Assembly (NCBI RefSeq): GCF_018614095.1
Contig: NZ_JAGGOY010000031.1
Coordinates: 19,388-54,992, forward strand
From: Streptomyces sp. ISL-87
GTDB taxonomy: Bacteria > Actinomycetota > Actinomycetes > Streptomycetales > Streptomycetaceae
Direction of reading: 5' to 3'
DNA: 35,605 nucleotides
Shown: piece after piece, positions 13,322 through 20,462 of the stretch
Layout of the letters: each line of letters begins with the position of its first letter
Numbering within the stretch: position 1 is the first letter of the stretch
The notes under the pieces: generated by a model
Told to the model about the DNA's origin: nothing
Seen by the model: only the letters and a program-made list of their open reading frames with translations
Database searches by the model: none
Translations under genes and position numbers: made by a program

Positions 13322-14346
13322 GCGGCGGGGAGATCCCGGTGCGGGGCGGGGATCGGCCCCGGGTACGGCACGAGGTCGACGGCGGCATCCCGGAGCAGCT
13401 GCACGCCCGGCCGCACCCGGCTGACGCGGATGCGGAAGACGGCTTTTTGGACTCGGCGGAGCGACGGGCGGGCCCTATGAGCGAGAACCAGCACGACCAA
13501 CCACAACCATCACAGCCACCGGAGGCCGCTGCCACGGCCCCCCAGGCCCCGGCTCCGCAGGCCCCGGCTCCGCCGGTGGCACTGCCGGATCCGCGTGACC
13601 GCAGTGGCGCGCGGGCCCTGTTCTTCGAGCTGCGGGAGCTGCCCGAGGGGTCGCCGGAGCGGGCCGAGCTGCGCAACCGGCTGGTGCGGATGCATCTGCC
13701 GCTGGTCGAGCACCTGGCCCGGCGGTTCCGCAACCGCGGTGAGCCGCTGGACGACCTGACGCAGGTCGCGACGATCGGCCTGATCAAGTCGGTGGACCGG
13801 TTCGATCCGGACCGCGGTGTCGAGTTCTCGACGTACGCCACCCCCACGGTGGTCGGCGAGATCAAGCGGCATTTCCGCGACAAGGGCTGGGCGGTCCGCG
13901 TACCCCGGCGCCTTCAGGAGCTGCGGCTCTCGCTGACGACGGCCACGGCGGAGCTGTCCCAGCAGCACGGCCGCTCCCCCACGGTGCACGAGCTGGCCGA
14001 GCGGCTCGGGATCTCCGAGGAGGAGGTGCTGGAGGGGCTGGAATCAGCCAATGCCTACAGCACGCTGTCCCTGGACGTCCCTGATACGGACGACGAGTCG
14101 CCGGCGGTCGCGGACACGCTGGGCTCGGAGGACGAGGCGCTGGAGGGGGTCGAGTACCGCGAGTCCCTCAAGCCGCTGCTGGAGGGGCTGCCGCCGCGGG
14201 AGAAGCGGATCCTGCTGCTGCGGTTCTTCGGCAACATGACCCAGTCGCAGATCGCGCAGGAGGTCGGTATCTCCCAGATGCACGTCTCCCGCCTGCTGGC
14301 CCGCACCCTGGCCCAGCTCCGGGAGAAGCTCCTCGTCGAGGAGTAG
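13318..14346 (+). CDS. sigH: SigB/SigF-family stress sigma factor, SigH-like
   Basis: A group 3 sigma factor directing RNA polymerase to stress and development promoters. Region 2 is LVEHLARRFRNRGEPLDDLT through FSTYATPTVVGEIKRHFRDK; region 3 follows (LSQQHGRSPTVHELAERLGI); region 4 with its HTH is LPPREKRILLLRFFGNMTQS and EVGISQMHVSRLLARTLAQL. There are two plausible starts. GTG 13318 overlaps the anti-sigma stop and gives 342 residues with a ~100-residue Pro/Gln/Ala-rich N-terminus; ATG 13477 gives 289. As I recall, S. coelicolor SigH is also made in more than one size. Position beside the anti-sigma, DAG-kinase and wblE genes supports SigH over other paralogues. Confidence 0.88.
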   Translation: MSGGEIPVRGGDRPRVRHEVDGGIPEQLHARPHPADADAEDGFLDSAERRAGPMSENQHDQPQPSQPPEAAATAPQAPAPQAPAPPVALPDPRDRSGARALFFELRELPEGSPERAELRNRLVRMHLPLVEHLARRFRNRGEPLDDLTQVATIGLIKSVDRFDPDRGVEFSTYATPTVVGEIKRHFRDKGWAVRVPRRLQELRLSLTTATAELSQQHGRSPTVHELAERLGISEEEVLEGLESANAYSTLSLDVPDTDDESPAVADTLGSEDEALEGVEYRESLKPLLEGLPPREKRILLLRFFGNMTQSQIAQEVGISQMHVSRLLARTLAQLREKLLVEE

Positions 14347-14363
14347 AACGTGGAGAACGCGTA

Positions 14364-14399
14364 GAACGAGAAGAACGAGAAGGACCAGAAGGACCAGAA
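14364..14399. repeat. Two 9-bp tandem duplications after the sigH stop
   Basis: GAACGAGAA twice (14364-14372, 14373-14381), then GGACCAGAA twice (14382-14390, 14391-14399). The stretch is in phase with sigH beyond its TAG stop (14344-14346) and a second in-frame TAG, and would encode NEKNEKDQKDQK. Confidence 0.75.
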
Positions 14400-14425
14400 G
14401 GACGACGTACAGAGTGATGTACGGG

Positions 14426-14884
14426 TTATCGGGTCTGTTCCCCAGACCCGATTCCCAATGCCTCGGTGGCCGTCGGGTTCACCAGCAGGACGACGACGGC
14501 CAGCGCGGCCAGTGCCAGCGGCACCGCGGCGGCGATCATCGCACCGCCCGTGCTCCAGAGGGTCCACGCCACCGGAACCGAGAGCAGCTGGGTGATCAGC
14601 GCCGGCCCGCGGCTCCAGCGGCGGCCCAGGCGCAGTCCGCGGGCCGCGATCAGCGGCAGCGCGGCGAGCGCGAGCACGGTCACGCCCCCGGTCTCGGCCT
14701 GCGTCGGGGAGTCGACGTCGCCGACGACGCCCACGATCAGCATGTAGACGCCGAGGCCTGCCAGCACCAGGCCCTCCAGCGCGGTGAGCGCGGCGGCGGC
14801 GGTCAGCCGGCCGGGCAGCGCCGCGGGAGCCACGGGCGTCCCGGCGGCGGTGGCGGGGGAATTCGGGGTGGGCTTCTTACTCAC
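14426..14884 (-). CDS. Small four-helix membrane protein
   Basis: A 152-residue integral membrane protein of unknown function. After a Pro/Ala/Thr-rich cytoplasmic start (KKPTPNSPATAAGTPVAPAA) come four hydrophobic segments: around ALEGLVLAGLGVYMLIVGVV, VTVLALAALPLIAARGL, ITQLLSVPVAWTLWSTG and AAAVPLALAALAVVVLLV. There is no catalytic motif. The GTG at 14884 is the first plausible start and gives the usual size for conserved actinobacterial proteins of this kind; the frame stays open far upstream through the divergent kinase gene. It converges on sigH and diverges from the diacylglycerol kinase-like gene with 84 bases between starts, so the two may share a control region. Confidence 0.8.
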   Translation of the reverse strand: MSKKPTPNSPATAAGTPVAPAALPGRLTAAAALTALEGLVLAGLGVYMLIVGVVGDVDSPTQAETGGVTVLALAALPLIAARGLRLGRRWSRGPALITQLLSVPVAWTLWSTGGAMIAAAVPLALAALAVVVLLVNPTATEALGIGSGEQTR

Positions 14885-14968
14885 CCCAGCAGGGTAGCCG
14901 CGCCCCGCCCACCCCCGGAGGGACGGGCAGTATGGGCCGCGTAACACCGGGTGGGTAGGCTGACGCTC

Positions 14969-15934
14969 ATGCGTGCACTTCTCGTGGCCAACCCAGCAGC
15001 GACGACCACCAGTGCGCGCACGCGCGATGTCCTGACGCACGCCCTGGCCAGCGAGATGAAGCTGGAGGCGGTCACCACCGAGTACCGGGGCCACGCCAGG
15101 GACCTGGGCCGCAAGGCGGCGCACCAGGGAATCGACCTCGTGGTGGCACTGGGCGGCGACGGCACGGTCAACGAGGTGGTCAACGGGCTGCTGCACAACG
15201 GGCCCGATCCGGACCGGCTGCCCAGGCTGGCGGTGGTCCCCGGCGGCTCCACCAATGTGTTCGCCCGCGCCCTCGGGCTGCCGAACGACGCGGTCGAGGC
15301 GACCGGCGCCCTGCTGGACGCACTGCGGGAGCAGCGCGAGCGCACGGTGGGCCTGGGCCTCGCGGCCGGCACCCCCGGCACGGAGGATGAATCGGTTCCG
15401 GCCCGCTGGTTCACCTTCTGCGCGGGCTTCGGTTTCGACGCGGGTGTGGTGGGGCGGGTCGAGCAGCAGCGGGAGCGCGGCAAGCGTTCGACGCATGCCC
15501 TGTATGTACGACAGCTGATGCGTCAGTTCTGGGAAGAGCCGAACCGGCGACACGGCACGGTGACGCTGGAGCGTCCCGGCGCGGATCCCGTGACGGATCT
15601 GGTGCTGTCGATAGTCTGCAACACCTCGCCGTGGACGTATCTGGGCAATCGTCCGCTTTACGCCTCTCCGGAGGCGTCGTTCGATACCGCACTTGACGTA
15701 TTGGCGCTCAACCGTTTGTCAACTCCAGCTGTCGCCCGGTACGCCACACAGCTCCTGACCTCGACTCCTGAGCGCGGCCCGCACGGCAGACATGCGGTGT
15801 CCCTGCACGATCTGACCGACTTCACCTTGCATTCGAAGGTCCCACTTCCCTTCCAGATGGACGGAGACCACCTCGGTCTGCGGACCAGCGTTCGGTTCAC
15901 AGGCGTACGCCGTGCACTGCGTGTGATTGTGTGA
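14969..15934 (+). CDS. Diacylglycerol kinase family (DAGK catalytic domain) lipid kinase
   Basis: A 321-residue cytosolic or membrane-peripheral lipid kinase. VALGGDGTVNEVVNGL is the GGDGT nucleotide-binding motif and AVVPGGSTNVFARALGLP is the second glycine loop of the DAGK/YegS/BmrU family. The C-terminal half is the beta-sandwich domain (LVLSIVCNTSPWTYLGNRPL, VPLPFQMDGDHLG). It would phosphorylate diacylglycerol or a related lipid with ATP; the exact substrate is unknown. ATG 14969 begins at the first strand (MRALLVANPAA). TAGGCT seven bases upstream could be a -10 for a leaderless message, or GTAGG a weak ribosome site. A hairpin overlaps the stop codon. Confidence 0.88.
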   Translation: MRALLVANPAATTTSARTRDVLTHALASEMKLEAVTTEYRGHARDLGRKAAHQGIDLVVALGGDGTVNEVVNGLLHNGPDPDRLPRLAVVPGGSTNVFARALGLPNDAVEATGALLDALREQRERTVGLGLAAGTPGTEDESVPARWFTFCAGFGFDAGVVGRVEQQRERGKRSTHALYVRQLMRQFWEEPNRRHGTVTLERPGADPVTDLVLSIVCNTSPWTYLGNRPLYASPEASFDTALDVLALNRLSTPAVARYATQLLTSTPERGPHGRHAVSLHDLTDFTLHSKVPLPFQMDGDHLGLRTSVRFTGVRRALRVIV

Positions 15935-15961
15935 GTGGAAGGCCCCAAAGCCCTTTCACTC
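15933..15961 (+). terminator. Hairpin overlapping the DAG-kinase stop codon
   Basis: GAGTGGAAGG (15933-15942) pairs with CCTTTCACTC (15952-15961): 10 bp with one G-T wobble and a 9-base loop. It starts inside the TGA codon and separates the kinase gene from wblE. Confidence 0.6.
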
Positions 15962-16253
15962 GAACGTTTACACGCCGGTCCACCCCTAGGAAGTAGGGCT
16001 GTGACCTACTAGACACCGACGAATCAAAAAAAACTTTCCGGAAGGGGTTGTATCCCCGTCCGAGGTTTGCGAATCTCTACATGGCGATCGGGACAGCCCG
16101 CAGGACCCGGCACCCACACAGACCGCCAGAACCCCACCACGAATCACGGACCGCACCGGGAAACTGGGCGTCGGCCCTTCCCTCACGAGGGGATTCGTGA
16201 AAGCGTTCACATTCACAAGCAACCTGTTCGCAATACAAGGAGATGGAGCAGCC
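15962..16253 (+). promoter_or_regulatory. wblE upstream region, promoter and leader
   Basis: A 319-base stretch from the DAG-kinase stop to wblE with no credible coding sequence. It is more AT-rich than its surroundings, with an (A)8 run near 16026 and TTGTAT at ~16048. Long leaders are known for wbl genes, but I cannot place a -35/-10 pair with confidence. GGGATT (16191-16196) followed by GTTCAC resembles a stress-sigma element only loosely. Confidence 0.4.
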
Positions 16254-16511
16254 ATGGACTGGCGTCACAACGCCGTTTGCCGCGAGGAAGACCCGGAACT
16301 CTTCTTCCCCATCGGCAACACCGGTCCTGCGCTGCTGCAGATCGAGGAAGCCAAGGCCGTCTGCCGCCGCTGCCCCGTGATGGAGCAGTGCCTGCAGTGG
16401 GCGCTCGAGTCCGGTCAGGACTCCGGCGTCTGGGGCGGTCTTAGCGAGGACGAGCGCCGCGCGATGAAGCGCCGCGCCGCTCGCAATCGGGCGCGCAACG
16501 CCACCGCCTGA
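16254..16511 (+). CDS. wblE: WhiB-family iron-sulphur regulator WblE
   Basis: An 85-residue Wbl protein. The four cluster-binding cysteines are C9, C37, C40 and C46 in the C-x(n)-CxxC-x5-C pattern, followed by the GVWGG turn (58-62) and a basic C-terminal DNA-contact tail (MKRRAARNRARN). Wbl proteins bind [4Fe-4S], sense redox or NO, and work with the primary sigma factor. The start at 16254 has GGAG at 16245-16248; the in-frame ATG at 16197 would add 19 residues absent from the family. The sequence MDWRHNAVCREEDPELFFPI and the position between a DAG kinase and a PdtaS-like kinase fit WblE (the S. coelicolor SCO5240 position). Followed by a 13-bp terminator hairpin. Confidence 0.93.
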   Translation: MDWRHNAVCREEDPELFFPIGNTGPALLQIEEAKAVCRRCPVMEQCLQWALESGQDSGVWGGLSEDERRAMKRRAARNRARNATA

Positions 16512-16576
16512 CATCGACTTTCGAGCCTCGAGCCGCAGCGCGTAGTACCCATATAAGCGCTCAGCAACGTGCTCTT

Positions 16577-16610
16577 GAGCCCCGGACCGGTAACTCTCGG
16601 TCCGGGGCTC
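16577..16610. terminator. Bidirectional terminator between wblE and the histidine kinase
   Basis: Arms 16577-16589 and 16598-16610 (GAGCCCCGGACCG and its complement) make a perfect 13-bp stem with an 8-base loop between two convergent genes. Confidence 0.82.
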
Positions 16611-16667
16611 AGTGCTGTCCGGCGTGCTCCGGCCACGCGTCAGTCACCCTGAGTGACAGGCGCCGTA

Positions 16668-18137
16668 CTACTTCTGCGGGCTGGCCGGGATGTCGAGGAC
16701 GACCTTGGTGCCGCGCGGCTCCACCCGGAGCATGTCGAATGTGCCGCCGAGCTCCCCCTCGACGAGGGTCCGTACGATCTGCAGCCCGAGATTGCCGGCC
16801 CGCTGCGGGTCGAATCCCTCGGGCAGACCGGATCCGTCGTCGAGCACCGTGATCAGCAGACGGCCGTCCGCGCGACCGGTGCCGGAGCGGGTCGCGGACA
16901 CCTGTACCGTGCCGCCCTCCCCCTGGGTGAAGGCGTGTTCCAGTGCGTTCTGGAGGATCTCGGTCAGCACCATCGACAGCGGAGTGGCGACCTCCGCGTC
17001 CAGGATCCCGAACCGGCCGAGCCGTCGGCAGTCCACCTTGCCCGGCGAGATCTCCGCGACCATCGCGATCACGCGGTCCGCGATCTCGTCGAACTCGACC
17101 CGCTCATCAAGGTTCTGAGAGAGCGTCTCGTGCACGATCGCGATGGAACCGACGCGACGCACGGCCTCGTTCAGGGCCTCGCGGCCGTTCTCCGAGTCCA
17201 TCCGGCGGGCCTGCAACCGCAGTAGCGCGGCCACGGTCTGGAGGTTGTTCTTCACCCGGTGGTGGATCTCCCGGATGGTCGCGTCCTTGGTGATCAATTC
17301 ACGTTCGCGACGGCGCAGTTCCGTGACATCGCGACACAGCACCAGGGAGCCGATCCGGGTCCCCTTCGGCTTGAGCGGGATGGCGCGCAGCTGGATGACC
17401 CCGCCGTTGCCCTCGGCCTCGGTCTCGCGCGGGGCCCAGCCGCTGGCGAGCTTCACCAGGGCCTCGTCCACCGGGCCCCGGGAGGGCGCGAGTTCGGAGG
17501 TGATGTTGCCGAGGTGCTGGCCGACCAGGTCGGAGGCGAGGCCGAGCCGGTGGTAGGCGGAGAGTGCGTTCGGGGACGCGTACGTCACCACGCCGTCGGC
17601 GTCGAGCCGGATCAGGCCGTCGCCGACGCGCGGGGAGGCGTCCATGTCGACCTGCTGGCCGGGGAACGGGAAGGAGCCCGCCGCGATCATCTGGGCCAGG
17701 TCGGAGGCGGACTGGAGGTAGGTCAGCTCCAGCCGGCTCGGTGTACGCACAGTGAGCAGGTTGGTATTGCGGGCGATCACTCCCAGTACCCGTCCCTCGC
17801 GGCGGACGGGGATCGACTCGACGCGGACGGGCACCTCCTCGCGCCACTCCGGGTCGCCCTCGCGCACGATCCGGCCCTCGTCGAGCGCGGCGTCGAGCAG
17901 GGGGCGACGGCCGCGGGGCACCAGGTGGCCGACCATGTCGTCCTGGTACGAGGTGGGGCCGGTGTTGGGGCGCATCTGCGCGACCGAGACGTACCGGGTG
18001 CCGTCCAGGGTGGGAACCCACAGCACGAGGTCGGCGAAGGAGAGATCGGAGAGCAGTTGCCACTCCGAGACCAGCAGGTGGAGCCACTCCAGGTCGGTTT
18101 CACTGAGAGCGGTGTGCTGGCGTACGAGGTCGTTCAT
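16668..18137 (-). CDS. PdtaS-like cytosolic sensor histidine kinase (HisKA_2)
   Basis: A 489-residue soluble kinase with no membrane segment. Residues ~1-150 are the GAF-like domain of PdtaS kinases (LLSDLSFADLVLWVPTLDG, RVLGVIARNTNLL); ~172-275 a PAS domain (GDGLIRLDADGVVTYASPNA); ~284-360 the HisKA_2 dimerisation domain with the phospho-acceptor in EIHHRVKNNLQTV (H293); then HATPase_c (LSMVLTEILQNALEHAF N-box; LDDGSGLPEG G1; NLGLQIVRTLVEGELG G2). Partner regulators of this type are PdtaR-like RNA-binding antiterminators; none is encoded here. Start 18137 gives MNDLVRQHTAL, the N-terminus I recall for the orthologue, although no clear ribosome site is visible. Stimulus unknown. Confidence 0.9.
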   Translation of the reverse strand: MNDLVRQHTALSETDLEWLHLLVSEWQLLSDLSFADLVLWVPTLDGTRYVSVAQMRPNTGPTSYQDDMVGHLVPRGRRPLLDAALDEGRIVREGDPEWREEVPVRVESIPVRREGRVLGVIARNTNLLTVRTPSRLELTYLQSASDLAQMIAAGSFPFPGQQVDMDASPRVGDGLIRLDADGVVTYASPNALSAYHRLGLASDLVGQHLGNITSELAPSRGPVDEALVKLASGWAPRETEAEGNGGVIQLRAIPLKPKGTRIGSLVLCRDVTELRRRERELITKDATIREIHHRVKNNLQTVAALLRLQARRMDSENGREALNEAVRRVGSIAIVHETLSQNLDERVEFDEIADRVIAMVAEISPGKVDCRRLGRFGILDAEVATPLSMVLTEILQNALEHAFTQGEGGTVQVSATRSGTGRADGRLLITVLDDGSGLPEGFDPQRAGNLGLQIVRTLVEGELGGTFDMLRVEPRGTKVVLDIPASPQK

Positions 18138-18280
18138 GGAGGGCACGTTGCGAGCGTACCCCGGGTACGGCCATGACTTTCCCCACGGCACTACTCAGGA
18201 GTACCCAGGAAGCCCGTAGTCCGCGTACTGTTGGAGGAAGTGACGGGATTGCAAGGCCTGTCATTGGATGGACAGAACAG

Positions 18281-18296
18281 ATTGGTCTAGTCCACA
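18281..18296. promoter_or_regulatory. DasR-responsive element (dre) distant from nagB
   Basis: ATTGGTCTAGTCCACA matches the DasR consensus ACTGGTCTAGACCACT at 13 of 16 positions with an almost intact core. It lies 144 bases upstream of the histidine-kinase start and ~530 bases upstream of nagB. Its target is unclear. Confidence 0.6.
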
Positions 18297-18785
18297 ATTG
18301 CCTTAAGCTTCCGCCCTCCCCGCACAGGAGGACGGATCGAGGAAGCCGCGCGCTCTGCCCTGACCGCGCAGGCCCCTCCCACCGGCCGCCGGGAACCGCA
18401 CACCCGCCGGCCGAAAGTACTCCGGGCTGCGGTGCCGGACGGGCTGAGGGTCCCGTCCCGGCACCGTGGCCCAGAGGAATTTCTGGGCGGAATTTCCCGG
18501 CGGGATCTTCGGGCTTCGAGCCGAAATCCCGGTCAGAATCCCGGCACGCCCGTGCGGATCCCCCACGGCGCGCGACGCCGGCCAGGCGAGTACGGCGGCC
18601 CGTCCGCGACCGCCTCCAGCTCTTCCGAGCCGCTCCCCAGCGGGCCTGCCGGGACATCCCCTGAGGCGCTCCCACCCAAGCCGCGGCAGGGAGCCCGCCC
18701 CCGCCCGCCCGGGAGGCCCGGCCGGCGGATCCGGATCACCATGGGATTGGGCGGAGTCCGGTCCGAGGCGCCCCACCTCTGCTAG

Positions 18786-18801
18786 ATTGGTCTATACCAC
18801 A
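18786..18801. promoter_or_regulatory. dre operator for nagB
   Basis: ATTGGTCTATACCACA matches the DasR consensus at 13 of 16 positions, with the palindromic core TGGTCTATACCA at 18788-18799. It sits 28-43 bases before the nagB start, overlapping the probable promoter (TAGATT at 18783-18788). GlcN-6-P or GlcNAc-6-P is expected to release DasR here. Confidence 0.82.
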
Positions 18802-18828
18802 CCACGACTCCAGATCGGCAGGCACCGC

Positions 18829-19614
18829 GTGGAAGTTGTCATCGTCCCGGACGCCAAGGCAGGCGGCGAGCTCATCGCGGAGGCCATGGCCGCCCTGGTC
18901 CGCCGCAAGCCCGACGCCCTGCTCGGCGTGGCGACCGGCTCTACCCCGCTGCCCATCTACGAGGCCCTCGCCGCCAAGGTCAAGGCCGGCCAGGTCGATG
19001 CCTCCAAGGCCCGCATCTGCCAGCTCGACGAGTACGTGGGCCTGCCGTCCGGGCACCCCGAGTCCTACCGCGCCGTCGTGCTCCGCGAGGTCGTCCGGCC
19101 GCTCGGCCTGTCCGAGGCGTCCTTCATGGGCCCCGACGGCTCCGCCGAGGACATCGTGGGCGCGTGCGAGGCGTACGACCGGGCGCTCGCCGCGGCCGGG
19201 GGTGTCGACCTCCAGCTGCTCGGCATCGGCACCGACGGCCACATCGGCTTCAACGAGCCCTGCTCCTCCCTCGCCTCCCGCACCCGGATCAAGACGCTGA
19301 CCGAGCAGACCCGCGTCGACAACGCGCGCTTCTTCGACAACGACATAGACCAGGTCCCGCACCACGTCATCACCCAGGGCATCGGCACCATCCTGGACGC
19401 CCGCCACCTGGTCCTGCTGGCCACCGGCGAGGGCAAGGCCGAGGCCGTCGCGCAGACCGTGGAGGGCCCGCTGTCCGCACTGGTCCCGGCCTCCGCGCTC
19501 CAGCTGCACCGCCACGCCACCGTCGTCGTGGACGAGGCCGCCGCCTCGAAGCTGAAGCTCGCGGACTACTTCCGCCACACCTACGCCAACAAGCCCTCCT
19601 GGCAGGGTCTGTAG
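18829..19614 (+). CDS. nagB: Glucosamine-6-phosphate deaminase
   Basis: A 261-residue NagB-family aldose-ketose isomerase/deaminase converting glucosamine-6-phosphate to fructose-6-phosphate and ammonia, the last step feeding GlcNAc into glycolysis. Visible family elements are LLGVATGSTPLPIYEAL (phosphate loop), ICQLDEYVGLP (catalytic Asp region), and LLGIGTDGHIGFNEP (DGHIGFNEP with the catalytic His and Glu). Length is normal. The GTG at 18829 starts right at MEVVIVPDAKAGGELIAEAM; the frame is open upstream but runs through the dre site. The DasR operator directly upstream and the das genes nearby place it in the amino-sugar regulon. A 12-bp terminator follows. Confidence 0.95.
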   Translation: MEVVIVPDAKAGGELIAEAMAALVRRKPDALLGVATGSTPLPIYEALAAKVKAGQVDASKARICQLDEYVGLPSGHPESYRAVVLREVVRPLGLSEASFMGPDGSAEDIVGACEAYDRALAAAGGVDLQLLGIGTDGHIGFNEPCSSLASRTRIKTLTEQTRVDNARFFDNDIDQVPHHVITQGIGTILDARHLVLLATGEGKAEAVAQTVEGPLSALVPASALQLHRHATVVVDEAAASKLKLADYFRHTYANKPSWQGL

Positions 19615-19637
19615 ACACCGGCGCACCCGCACACACC

Positions 19638-19669
19638 GAAGGCCGGACTCCGCGGGTAGTCCGGCCTTC
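19638..19669 (+). terminator. nagB terminator hairpin
   Basis: GAAGGCCGGACT (19638-19649) pairs perfectly with AGTCCGGCCTTC (19658-19669), loop 8. A third partial copy, AGTCCGGCCTT, follows at ~19682. It can also serve the convergent minus-strand gene. Confidence 0.82.
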
Positions 19670-19708
19670 ACCGTTCGGCGGAGTCCGGCCTTAACCAGCG
19701 GCAGCCGC

Positions 19709-20347
19709 TCAGCGGTCTCCCAGCAGGGCGAACGCGAACGCCAGCCGCCGGTCGAGCCAGGAGGCCCGGATGGTGACCTCCTCACCGCCCCCGGAAACCA
19801 TCACGGTCCGGTCGCCGGCCCGCCATTCCAGCGTCCGGGGCTTCGAGCGCTGGTCGCCGCCCTCGATCCCCATCCCCATCGCGGAGTCCGCGAGGGCCAT
19901 GGCGGCCTTCAAGACGCCCTGCCCGCCGGCCCATTCGTTGCGGCCGACGATCTCGGGGTGGCCCGGCTGGTCGATGCGCCAGGTGTGCTTGAAGGGGCGC
20001 CGGGGCGCGATCCTGCGGATCGTCCCGATGGGCTCCCCGCCCGCATCGCGCACCACGTGCCGGCGCTCCCCGTCCACCTCCTCGGGGGCATCGACGGAGC
20101 AGAGCAGACGCCGCGCCCCCGGGTCCTCGTACAGGGTGAGGCCGGACCCGGGATAGGCGCAGGGGGCGAGGACACGCCGGTCCTTGCCGCCCTTGGGTAC
20201 CCGTACCGCCGTCAGGCCCATGACCACCCGCTTGCGCTTGGCTGTGAGGGGGCGTTCGACGCTGCCGATGACGAACTTGTGCACTGCCTCCCAGCGGACC
20301 TGCTCCACCGGCGGTTCCTCCGCCGGTCTGCTCCTGCCGAACGCCAT
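19709..20347 (-). CDS. Conserved hypothetical protein, possibly LURP-one/tubby-like fold
   Basis: A 212-residue cytosolic protein I do not recognise securely. There are no membrane segments or signal peptide. The middle (GGEPIGTIRRIAPRRPFKHT, then WRIDQPGHPEIVGRNEW) has the strand spacing of LURP-one-related/scramblase-like beta-barrels, but this is a weak impression. The last part (RTLEWRAGDRTVMVSGGGEE, SWLDRRLAFAFALLGDR) would fit a closing strand and helix. GGGAGG six bases before the ATG at 20347 supports the start. It lies between nagB and dasD but is convergent with nagB and shows no dre site, so membership in the amino-sugar regulon is not indicated. Confidence 0.75.
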   Translation of the reverse strand: MAFGRSRPAEEPPVEQVRWEAVHKFVIGSVERPLTAKRKRVVMGLTAVRVPKGGKDRRVLAPCAYPGSGLTLYEDPGARRLLCSVDAPEEVDGERRHVVRDAGGEPIGTIRRIAPRRPFKHTWRIDQPGHPEIVGRNEWAGGQGVLKAAMALADSAMGMGIEGGDQRSKPRTLEWRAGDRTVMVSGGGEEVTIRASWLDRRLAFAFALLGDR

Positions 20348-20462
20348 CGCTGCCTCCCCTGGCCGGCCTGGGCCCCGACCCTAACCGCCCCCGGGAACGG
20401 CGGAGCCGGGCACCCCCGTGACGGGTGCCCGGCTCCGGATCCGGTCCGGGGTACGGGAGGGG

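Larger units (their letters stand above)
18138..18828. other. 691-bp intergenic region with two DasR-type sites
   Basis: No convincing gene lies between the histidine kinase and nagB: the open frames here have no family signature and no ribosome site. It holds two DasR-type operators (18281-18296 and 18786-18801). Around 18475-18560 there is a run of near-palindromic GC/AAATTT blocks such as GGAATTTC, and TTCGG/CCGAA dyads that could fold as RNA. It may be the decayed remains of a gene or an untranslated RNA; I cannot tell. Confidence 0.5.

Noticed and set aside
18173..18664. 163-codon open frame in the gap before nagB
   Set aside because: Arg/Pro/Ser-rich, no ribosome site or recognisable motif, and a dre-like operator lies inside it.
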